This document shows, piece by piece, positions 1-10,523 of a DNA stretch of 64,000 nucleotides. Numbering within the stretch: the first letter of the stretch is position 1; the number at the start of each line of letters is the position of its first letter. Both the position numbers and the translations under genes were made by a program. The notes beneath the pieces are model-generated. The model was not told the origin of the DNA, made no database searches, and was given only the letters and a program-made list of their open reading frames with translations. The stretch comes from Sarcocystis neurona (lineage: Eukaryota > Apicomplexa > Conoidasida > Eucoccidiorida > Sarcocystidae): assembly GCA_000727475.1 (NCBI GenBank), contig KL647289.1, positions 2,560,798-2,624,797 on the forward strand, given 5' to 3'.

Positions 1-656
1 ACTGCGACTAAGGTGCCTTGCTGTTGTGCTTCTGCGAAAAGTGCAATTAGCCTGGCAATCGTGAGAGTGAAAACGAAAAAGGGCATGCTGTATGTGCTGT
101 GTGATTGTTTCCGTCAGTTTCAGTCCCGTGTAGACCTTTTCTCGCTCGTCCGAGTCGCTCTGATGATGCTGTGTCGCCTACGCAATTCTCCGGCGTTGCT
201 CGTCACTCTATTTACGCCCTGTCCGTCCGTGCGTCTCAGACACAGAATCCGGTTCACGGTCGTGGCTTGACAGTCAACGATGTTCACTGAGGGAGAGCAG
301 TTCACATCCAACGACGCGATTGTCGCAGCTCCGCCAGTTTTGATCAACCCCACCAGGCAGCCAGGCACGTGAACGGGCCTTGTGGTCTTTCATCCACTGC
401 TAGTGTTACCGGCTCATAGCGTGTTTTCTATGATGCTGCGAATGGTTGCAACTACCGCTGCCGCATTGACCTCTTGTTGGCAGTTATGTGTGTGTTGTAC
501 CTTCACGACAGGAAAGAGCAACTGCTTTGTCTGCGTTTCTCTTCCGCATAATTTTGTGGGCGCAGGTGGTTTTCAGTGCTCAAAGACAAAGCTCACACTC
601 TGTCACCGACAAATGTAGGAGTAAGAGTGCAGTGTATAGGAACGAAGTCATGCAAT
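1..656. other. Left-edge sequence, no gene recognised
   Basis: Short ORFs on both strands overlap each other and none has recognisable protein character. The stretch could hold the promoter or upstream exons of the small ORF that follows, but no splice chain or motif could be tied to it. Confidence 0.4.
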
Positions 657-995
657 ATGAAGAAGTACGCCGTGTGCGTGCGCGTCACCTGCCCACCAAC
701 GGCAGCCAGTGCCGAGCGACAGATGGCGGCCGGGCTCGACGCCATGAAAAAGCCTGTGGGAAACATCCCTACAAACGTCACTCAGCACGCAGGTCCCACC
801 GGCGGCATAGAAGGAGGGGAAGGAGGGGAAGAAGACCAATACGCTATGTTACCCTGGAATTTTAACGTGTGGGCTTATGCGCAGCGGCCAGGATGGAGTA
901 ACGCGTGGAAGTCGGAGGAAGCACGTACAGCCATTGTTTTCAATTTGGCGGTGGCGCTTCTGACGCTTATTTCAGCAGCTTTAGATGTTGAGTAA
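657..995 (+). CDS. Possible small tail-anchored membrane protein
   Basis: I do not recognise this protein. The frame gives 112 residues from the ATG at 657. A second ATG at 723 (start MAAGLDAMKK) directly follows a CAG, so 723 could be the real start or the first codon after a splice acceptor. The chain has a Gly/Glu-rich linker, then a Trp- and Tyr-rich patch (PWNFNVWAYAQRPGW), then one hydrophobic segment near residues 92-109 (AIVFNLAVALLTLISAAL) two or three residues before the TAA stop. That layout is typical of a tail-anchored protein of mitochondrion or ER, or of a small respiratory or translocase subunit. These are only possibilities. No neighbouring gene supports a function. The ORF could be the last exon of a longer gene, or chance. 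Confidence 0.35.
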   Translation: MKKYAVCVRVTCPPTAASAERQMAAGLDAMKKPVGNIPTNVTQHAGPTGGIEGGEGGEEDQYAMLPWNFNVWAYAQRPGWSNAWKSEEARTAIVFNLAVALLTLISAALDVE

Positions 996-3900
996 GCCGG
1001 AAGCGGATGTAGGAGCCATCCGTGGGATGGCAACTCAACCTCTGATGCATTTGTCATCGGGCTCTCAAGCACGACACTGTCATATTGCGTAGAAGTATGC
1101 TCGTGTAGGGTCACGGGCATTTTTATTACTCGGGGAAATACGTGACGAAGCGCGTCTGTGACTTGAGTCATCATTCAGGTGAAGTTACTTCACGAGCAAA
1201 AGTAAATTTTGGAAACCGCTGTGAAACTCGTTGCAGTGCGGCTGAGAAGTCCCTCACTCAAGGGCGTAGACTGTGAAGTCAGTAGTTGTACAGATAGCTG
1301 GGGAAGTCCGCAGAAGTACGGAAAAGAGATGGAAGTTGTGAAATCGAAAGAAACACTTCTAAAGATGTGCTCGGGTGAACCGAAGAACCGTCGCATTAAC
1401 GGAGACTTTTAAGCAAGGAAACCTGAGAACGTGGTACACAGGGTACCCGTCTGACAGTTGGAGAGAGAGAATACAAGAGAATGACGTACCTGCTCCGTAT
1501 ATACTGCTTCCATATCAGTGTACTTCTTATCTGAACCAAGACGCTAGCAGATGTTTTACCAAAGTAAAACTGTGTCCATTTGCTCAAACGGGTTCTCACG
1601 GTCAGCCTCCAGAGCAGCTGTATAACGGCGTCACAAGGTCAGAAATTCAGAAATTTAAAAAACCGTCTACTCCAGTGCGCTTAACTCGTAGGAACTGTGG
1701 TGTTCTCACTTTGGTAGGAATCCTCCTGTGCCTGAAGTCCGATACCCTCGTGCGTTATTCGCCTATCCTGTAAGTTTTTCTTTGGTGCTTACGGGAAAAG
1801 ATGTTTCCAATTCGGTGGCCACATTTTGGGTAAAGGCGAGGAGAGATTCATCGACACCTTTGACGCGCGCCCGCAATGACTCCAAACTATTTACATCCAG
1901 AGGATAAAACCCATAGGCCTGCCAAAGAACAGGTCACAATCCTTTTCTGTACCCTACGTCGGTATGTGTACCCGTGTACCTGCGCCACAGATACGTGCCC
2001 GCCCTGGTTGACCTGTTTATTGGCGTGGAAACACACACAAAGAATAAATAGATTGTACAAATGCGGTGAAGCGCGCTTGATGTGGACATCCATACGCGAG
2101 ACACTGAAGCACGTACACAAAACCGAAAACGCATTTCCACAGCAGCACTGTCACTGTTCGTTTACGAGCTCGTGGAGACTTCTCGTTGTCGTGAGAACGT
2201 TTTTGATGCTTGTTGAAGCTCGATCCAGTGGCGCCATGATCCGTGCGAACATGTTAAGTTCCTGCGGGAAAGGCCGAAATGGAGATGCAAAACATAGCAG
2301 ATACTCCTTTGCAGCCTAACCGATTACTAGTGCAGTGGTCACATGTATCATAATAAAAAGGAAGCAGTGATTTTGAGCCCAAATCACAGCGCATGACGTT
2401 GTTGGCACGCTCCGCGATGGCTCCTTAAAGAAAAAGCCTCGGTTACGGAGGCTGCATTCGACACCGTCAACGAAAAACGTTCTCACGTGCACTGCTACAT
2501 TTGTGTTTCTCTTTTGCTGTCTGCATTAATCAGCAAATACAACCTACTAAAATACGTTATAAGTCTGCTACTGCATCGGGCGTCTATCTTTGTATGCGTT
2601 CAAGAATATTCCCTCTAGACGAGTGTGTTCCTCTGTCAGGGCTACCCAAGCGTGTTTCAGTTGCGCACGTAGACGGCAGATGATCCCTTGCGTGCTGCAC
2701 CGCATGTAAACGCACGTGCCAGTATCTGTCGCCTCGTAGCGGACGATTCAGACTATGTCACCATCAGAAGACTACAAGTGATGATCCGATGGGTATTTAC
2801 CTCCTCGGAGGGTTCCAATTTCTGAGGATACTGCACCTGTGAAGTGGCTTCCTCTAGAAAGTGGAATGTGCATGACTTGCGCAAGGAGCCCATTGGCATT
2901 CTCTATTCTTACCGGCTCCGACCATCGCAGTGGAAACATTCTGGAATTCAGTGTGCTGGGAAGAAGAGCACAGCAGACCACTTGTATAGCCTGGCCCGTT
3001 GCATGCAGCGCGTTCGAGATCTTACGATCTGAGGGTCGAATGTCATACCCTGCTCGGCCGACGCCCTCAAGGTATTCAACACTTCTGTGGACTCTCTAAA
3101 CATCACGGCAGGACTGACAAAGTCCAGTGGTGTTCGATTTTTCCTGTGTAGACGAAGGTCAGCAAAGTGGTTGTAAGAACCAAAAGTTCTGTATATCTAA
3201 AGCGTTGTTAACGACTTCCAAGGAATGAGGTGTGAGCGCACACCACTTCGCTATTCCACCGAGTGAGCCCGTTTTTGTTTAGGGGCCACAAGGAATCTTT
3301 TTTTCCTCTTTATACTCTCCTCACTTTAGCTTTTTTTCTTTCCAAGTGGAACATGTTCTCTGGCGTGTTACCTGTCGAGCGAGGCGACGTCTTCCCCCTC
3401 AAGAGAATAGAGACAATAGGTGGCATTCTAAGTATAATCGTGACTCGCGGTTCTTACTAGCGATGCGAGAGATGACTTCACTCTAGCAATCAGTTGATTG
3501 TGGCTTTGCAGGGACTCTTTAAAAGTACAGTGGTCTTGGATTAACGTATACCATTCACGGTTCCGAAGTAGTCGCGCTCCTACCCAAACTCAGCTTGGCG
3601 GCAGCTGCCTGAAGAAGGTGACAGGTAGGTGGAGGCAGGAAAGAAAAATAAGGAATCTGAGTGAATGCTCCGAATTTAAGGGCTTCCGTGGCAAACGATG
3701 GACTATTTTATTCAAGGCTTTTACCTTCCTCGCTGCGTCAACCTGTGAATCGACATCACATACTGCTTGATTGAACTCAAGGGACAAAGATCGAGTCCTG
3801 TGCGGATTTTTCACCTTGCGTGAGGATAAGAAGATAAGGAAATTCTCATACATGTTGTCGCACATATTCGCCTTCCTGAAAACCATTATCTTGTGCTAAG

Positions 3901-4906
3901 CTGATGTGTCTAGGCATCTGTGTACACATATGCATATATTTGCGTCTACGTTTAAACACCGGCAGGTCGTACGTACGTAACACCCCTATTGCGTCCAGCA
4001 CAGTGCAGCTCACCGCAGGTTGCCGTGTTCCGCGTTGGAGTCCACGATGAAGGGTACAGTGATGTTCTTGCAAATTTTTGTGAACATCGGATCCCGTACG
4101 ACTTCGCAGAAAATAGGTGAGGCACACGCATCGACATCAACTCTGTTATTCCAGCAGAGAGAATACTCGATAGTACGTCCTGTTCAATTGGTGTATACCG
4201 GTAGGATACTTGTTGCAGTAAGCAGGGAATCCGCCGCCAGTACAGTAGTGATCTGTGTAGCCTGAGGTGGACCTGACCCATATGAGGAAGAGGTACATAA
4301 TCCCGTAAGGGATATATGTGTAACAATTAGTGAGGGGATTGAACTTCGTGACCAGAGGACAACACGTACTTCAATACGTATGTTCTACACAGGTATATAT
4401 GAACATGTACGATACACACGGGCACTCTCGCCGGTATACATCGCGACTCCTGTGTACATATCTCTGTGCGTACGAGTTACACGTGTTTATACTACACATC
4501 CAGCTAGGTTTGGAGTCCTATCATCTATCCATATAATTCTGGATCGACTCAGTACACAGTAAATTACATACATCAAGCTACGCGCATACACTTGCCTATC
4601 TCTTGGATTAATGATTCCCCTTCCGTTCACGCTCTCTATTTATGTACATGTTCACGTGTACGTACGCGACTCAGTACAGACAGCGTCGTATCCGTCGAGT
4701 GCGGCTACGAACAGCGCCTACCAAGGACGTTCACAGCTACCATTTGGCAGGCATTGTAATTCTCCTGTACCGCCAGGGGAGAGCATTTTAAAGGAGGAAC
4801 CCGCTCATTTAGCCCCCAGGCTCACAACTGCAGCTCACCGCAATGCGCCTGCAGTCGAGCTGCTCTGCCCTGCTGAAGTTTTCCATCCTGAAGCTTTCCT
4901 CCTCAC
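996..4906. other. Gene-poor stretch, nothing firm
   Basis: Open frames of 100-147 codons occur here (for example 1375-1773 and 1876-2319, plus strand), but none shows a family motif. The first runs into a donor-like GTAAGT at 1771, so it might be an exon. The rest is unique-looking sequence with no repeat array seen. Confidence 0.3.
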
Positions 4907-5837
4907 CGTTCGCTGATTCTCCTGAACGACGCGTTACCGTCACCGTGCATCAAAATTTTGTGGCTGTGCCCATTTACACGTCTAAAGATGAGAATGTCTG
5001 TATATAAATACGTACTTACACCCATCAGCTACGAGGCATGCACCCATGATAGCGAGGGAAGCAGACACCTTCAGAGGTATACGGAAGGTTACAGTAGGCA
5101 AGTATACCCACGTCGATATTGACATGTAACGGTGTATGTTGCTTGACGGCTACACCGAAACCCTTCTATGCACTCACTGAGGCACTCAACGATAAGCCAG
5201 AGTGAACGCGCCACTGTGACAAACTGACCCAGATCTACTCGAATGAAGGAGGATTTGCAGAACATATCCGGGTCGTCGATGGTTTTGGTCTGCTTGTTGA
5301 ACGAGACGCAGTCCGCGTGACTCAAGGCCATTACTGTGTTTTTTAAACATGTATTGAGAATTTTAAAGAAGAGCGATTTTGTCCGCAGACAGGTGGCTCT
5401 GGCTTCGTAATCGGAAAACTGAAGCATGCATACTGGAGCAGCCAGATCTTTGTAGCATGCCTGGCCACGTGTATGTGGAATACAGTTGCACGCAAATTGA
5501 TACGTGCGTAACGTTTGCACGAAGGATCATCTCGTAAACTCACTTTGTCTCCTATGTTGAACTTTTGAAGCACATCCTGCGTGAGAAAGGAGCCAGCGTT
5601 GAGACGTTCCAAGTAGTTGTACAATGGCGGGAAAGCGTGTCACTTTTTACTTCTCCAACGCCTCTAAAGGGCTGACATGCCTGCGTCCGATTCACAAAGA
5701 TCAGCACTCATTACGTTAGAATTCATCCATAATCAACTGGAAAGTATGGGTCAGGCATTTACTGGTTGCGTTTGATATTTTACAAAGCGCTCTCCATAGT
5801 TCACCACTCCGTTGTGGACGTAGCGGCAGACGGCTTC
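4907..5837 (-). CDS. Chain of small exons, unknown protein (partial)
   Basis: Four exon-like blocks on the minus strand join in compatible phases: 5837-5763 (25 codons), 5576-5544 (11 codons, DVLQKFNIGDK), 5418-5178 (80 codons plus one base) and 4997-4907 (29 codons with split codons at both ends). Donors after the second and third blocks are canonical GTGAGT and the fourth ends at GTGAGG. The acceptor before the second block (ctttctcacgcag) is strong, and the one before the first block is weak. The 80-codon block is rich in Cys, Phe and Lys and ends in a hydrophobic stretch (FVTVARSLWLIVECL). I do not recognise the family. More exons probably lie on both sides: a block at about 6393-6330 reads RYYERLLQLYGH, and a possible continuation below 4780 reads CLPNGSC. 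No start or stop is fixed. Alternative reading frames in this region can also look protein-like, so the chain is tentative. Confidence 0.4.
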
Positions 5838-7191
5838 CTGTTTGACGCATTGTAAGTTTTGTTTTTTTTTTTTAGAGGGATGTCGAGAGAAAACCGTGCC
5901 GCAGCAAACTAAAACGAAACAAATGGCACCTTACTACATTTCCTGTGCCCAGGGGAGGCAACCCCGTACCAACCGAAATCCACCTGTTAGCGTTTAACAG
6001 GGCTGCGGACGAAATATACGACAGAGTTGCAAATTTGATGCTTGTGAGGAGCTTGGGACGCCTGAAAATCTTCATTTCTAGACCCCAGCAAAAACTCTAA
6101 GGTCGAACAGAAGACGCTTGGGGAGTTCTGCCGCAAGATCATCCGTCTTGCAGCGAGACCGTGGCGTGGAATCCTTCTTCAAAGTGTGGCGGGGAACCGA
6201 CAATATGATTACTGTCTGTTTCTGTGCGGATGTGCAAAGACACAGAAAAGATTTTGCCGATGTTAGGAGGCTAACGCAGATGCAGCACTGGTGTGACAAG
6301 AAATACAAATCCCTTAATGTCTACTTAAGAAGGCAAGCCAAATATATGGGCTGCGGTGTCCATACAGCTGCAGCAAACGTTCGTAGTACCTCCCTGCAGG
6401 AACAAGCCGGATTCATCTTTCGAGGAAAACAAGCCTTCCACTGCGGTTTGGTGGACGCGGTGAGAATTAGAATGGCAAAGTTGGTTTTTCCACTCTTTGA
6501 CTGCTGACTCCTCTGTGCACGCACTGGTGATCGGAGACAGCCTTCACAACTCCCCTCTTTGATGTGCTTACACGAGGCCATTATCAAGTGCACGTATCAG
6601 ACAGCTAGACCTGCGGTTTGCCCGGACGCAAGTGTCTACCGTATTCTTTCCTTGGCGATAAAGTATCCATGAGAAACACTGCCTCAACGTGATATCGTCA
6701 GCGCAAGTGAGAACAGGCTTCTGCGAGGCAGTCGCAGAATTCAGATCTCAGTCTGTCAACAAGTGAAACTCGAGTCAGGTGTTGTGGTCGATGTAAAAAT
6801 CCTTTCAGACTGTTCAAGCGACTAAAACCGGCCACTCCTGCTTCAGCAAGAAGCAGAATGGTTACTCGTGTGAATCTCAGCCATCGGTTTAAGCCCCAGA
6901 AAAGTGCAAAAGCCTTGGTCTTTCTTGAAAGAAGCGCTGTCTCTTGAGGGTCTCTCTGAGAGGAAGAAATGCCTTACCGCAGTGGGCCAGAACATGCAGT
7001 GCACCTTTCAAGTGAAGCTTCATTGTGTGCGTTGATCTGACTTCTTCCAGGGGAAACATTGCTACAGGCTTGTGCAGAAAACCTAGACAAAATCAGGTAA
7101 TGCGTGTTGCACCGGAGTTCTGAAGGCCCTGACTCGGACACCGCGTTGTAACGAGCCGCACACACGCGGCAGTGCTCTACCATTCCTGTAT

Positions 7192-7318
7192 TAATGCTGC
7201 GGGTGGCGATTTTAAACGCATCTTCCGTCAAATGAGCTTATTTATTTCGTGTCAGTAATGCTGCGGGTGGCGATTTTAAACGCATCTTCCGTCAATGAGC
7301 TTATTTATTTCGTGTCAG
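7192..7318. repeat. Near-perfect tandem duplication, 64 + 63 bp
   Basis: The unit beginning taatgctgcgggtggcgatt occupies 7192-7255 and is repeated at 7256-7318. The second copy differs by loss of a single A (tcaaatgag versus tcaatgag). Such high identity implies a recent slippage or unequal-exchange event. It overlaps the 5' end of the minus-strand ORF at 6974-7231. Confidence 0.95.
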
Positions 7319-7778
7319 TCCAGGCGTGACAGTAGCGGGCGACTCAAGTTGCAGGAATGTCGTAGAGCTCAGAGGTTAAAAAGTTATTCTTGTATCCCTG
7401 CATGATCCTGCTTATTGTAGCGAAAACACTGATACCGCCTCACAGCATGAGCGAGAAGACAGCAAAGCTAATCAGATGTCTTGCTTTTGGACCACTATAA
7501 GATTCAGGTGGTGGAGGATTTCGTACGCACATCACCTACATCGGGAAGAAAACAAAAGCAATTAATTCTTCTGGGCGGCCTAGAGACCGAAGGTTGGATG
7601 TCATCCGAATGTACGGGAAGTCACGAGGTACCCCAGATACAATGTTTCGCAGGGAGCGTTAGTATGGTAGGCGGAGGGCAGATACATTAGTGGTGGATAA
7701 ACTAACAGACACACGCGCAACAAAAAGGGGGATGCGAAGTAGCGCATACGTGTACACAAGTAACTACATGTATGTGTG

Positions 7779-7813
7779 TGTATATATATGTATATATATA
7801 TATATATATATAT
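7779..7813. repeat. TA microsatellite
   Basis: Alternating TG then TA dinucleotides form a short purine-pyrimidine alternating tract. Similar tracts recur across the window. Confidence 0.9.
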
Positions 7814-10523
7814 CTAGGTATTCATCTCATTATGGCTATATTAGACACTCTTAACAGTGTATGTAAACTATAAATGTACATACACATGTAAAAGTATGTC
7901 TGTAGCAGACAAGCCACGGTATGGCTGCGCTGGCGTCTCGCGCACCAATATATTTCCGTGTGTAGGAATACATGGAGCCAGTTGATATTCGGTATCTATT
8001 TTGTATAGGCATTCGTCACCACCGAATGCGCGCGACAACTCCCTGTTCGTACATCCGAGTACGCTGCGTATCTCTTTAGGTAATGCATTCGTAAAATCGC
8101 AGTCGTGTAGACCCATCGGTACAGCGACCACGCGATGCTGAGTTGTCTTTGTAGAGACAAACATTGGCGACCGCAACCGAGGGCGCGACAACCCCACGTT
8201 GTCCTTCCGGATGAACCGCTGATCCAGCGCTAAATGCGTGTTAATACTTCCTTCCTTACTCACAGGCGACCCACCAACTACACGTGATTACCTGTAAAAG
8301 TACTTGTACGCGTGTAGTGTGTCCGTACGTGTGCGTATGCGGAACATGCTCCGGCACAGCTGCTTCCAAGATACCCACGCACATTCGTACAGCCGCATGC
8401 ATCCCTACATGCGGAAAACACGTACTTGGCATTGATTCGTGCCACACATGAGGAACTGTCGTCCTTTCATGTAATGTCCCTCCAATTTCTGAGAATGTAA
8501 TGCCCGTTGCTCTACCTTTAAATCGCCGTTATATTAGGAGCGCTCTCTCGTGTCGACCCCTACCGCTCTCGAGAAAACAAGTTTACCTCATTCCCTTCGC
8601 TTGCCGTACAAATATCCTGTGAAGCCGGTATTATAATCATTCTCTGTAAGCGCGAACGCTTATTCCTCACAGCAGTTCCTCCCGCCAGCTTGAGCATCGT
8701 TGCAGACGTACAATCTTCTGTTTGACGGAGAACACTTGCGCTGAGGCGTCCACGAGGAATAGGTGTGAGCACTTGAGAAGTTTTTCCTTTTTCCGTCCGC
8801 CTCATGTGAGTCTCTAATTTTGACAAGGCGTAGACGTAGTACTGTTGATGTACAGATCAGGAGAGTGCTGCGCCCCTTTCTTTTCCTCACTCACTGCAAA
8901 ACGGTTGAGAACGACAGAACTGGACACCTCACACGCAAAATGCGTGAACGTACATTGCTGTTTCTTCCTGTGAATTCCGACTCACTTAACTTTCGCACGG
9001 GCAAATGCGGATGAGCATAGCTGCATCGTGATGTGTTCGTAGGGAAGAAAATGGCGAAATAGTTTACGGAGTCTTGCACCAACGAAGGTTGCTTGCCCCT
9101 CATAAAAAAAAAGAACGCGCAGATATGTAGCGTCTCCTACTTGAGAACTCAGCGAGACGTCCACGCCAGATGCGGCACAGGCCAACCACTTGCACTCACC
9201 TGCACATCGGCGGTTAGCTCCTGAGGTGCGTGTGTGTCAGCGTGTAGGAAAAAAGTCGAAAGACCGTTTTACGTAGCTGCGCCGCAGGCTGTTACGAACA
9301 GTTGTAAACGTTTTGATACCAAGCGAAGGTCGGCATTTTATTGTGAGTACTAACAGTCACGCACTTATTTGCGTACACAGTCTCTCCAGGGAGGGGAGGT
9401 CTCACTTGAAAAAAAGAAGGATGGGATTGCACTATTCAGAAAGTCGTCACGGCCAAACCCACATTTCCACATCTTGAGGAAGTCGGATATTCTACACCTG
9501 CAAGTAATAGAGCTGCACCTGAATCTGGTTGTGCAAGTGCATATCTATCCATATACATCTGTAGGCGTGGAATGCACCGATCCTCCAGCGGCATACGTCT
9601 ACGCCGTAGGCGACGTATACATACATCCCTACTGGCGCCACCTGCAAGTAGGAAAGCTGTCTCACCTGAAAGTGGAAAAGCTGTATTACCTTAACGTAGG
9701 GAAGCCAAGGAAGAATACTGTTGCCACATGTGGATGTGCGTACTGGACAGAGGTGCACTGCGACAGATATTCATCTCTAACCAGTAATATTAACCGCACG
9801 TCGACATAGGTTCCAAGATCGGCAGGGCCTTCACGTTGAAAATTATGACTCCTCTGTATAGCCTTTGCCGGCAAACTCCACTGTCCCTACACAGCACCCG
9901 AACCTTGAGTTTCCCTACGTCTGTACCGACACCTCTCTTGTTCTCCCTCGTGAGGTTTCACCTTCTGTGCCATTATTCCTGCGTCTCCCGGCGCTGGGAG
10001 ACGTAACTCTCACACGGTACTGACTTTTCAAAGCCTCACGTTTGATCCCTCGGACCTATCCGACGTTCCTACAGGGTTTCCGTAACAGTTGCTGATGCCC
10101 TCTTTTTTCGGCAGCAGAAATAATAGTTGATATGGGTGTTGTGTCTCATTGACCAGCGGTTGTCCAGTGCTTCCTGGACACTGGTGTACAGGTGGACTCA
10201 AGGAGTTGTAGGCTGCTATACACATGTGCGCGTACGGGAATCTACCGCGGATTGCGGATGAAATTTCTTGCAGTTACTGGAGATTCTACGCGCTATTCCT
10301 TTCCCCCAAAACTTGCAGAAATGTCTCTATATGCGGTTTGTGTACTAGATTGGTACGGAGCATCTGGATATGTACGACGCTTCTTTATTCTGCTGTAGCC
10401 TTCCGTCTGTTGCCGCGCACACGCTGCGTCGAAACAATTCTTGCAGGAAGTCCTCTCCTCAATTTGAACGCGTCGCTTCTTGCTGCTCCTGGTAAAAATT
10501 TGTGAAGCAGCGAACTCAACGCC

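Larger units (their letters stand above)
5838..10523. other. Unresolved stretch with scattered exon-like ORFs
   Basis: Minus-strand ORFs at 6974-7231, 7868-8263, 8560-8826 and 8982-9185 have some protein character and donor-like ends, and may be exons of the gene at 4.9-5.8 kb or of another minus-strand gene. In several of them two frames look equally coding-like, so no model is offered. A TA-rich microsatellite and one tandem duplication also lie here. Confidence 0.3.

Noticed and set aside
5343..5624. 93-codon minus-strand ORF read straight through (IGDKVSLRDD)
   Set aside because: The GDKV motif recalls some integrase tails, but the frame crosses a strong GTGAGT donor and the spliced reading is better supported.
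6118..6507. 129-codon plus-strand ORF
   Set aside because: It starts with ATG but overlaps minus-strand exon-like sequence with splice signals, and it has no family features.
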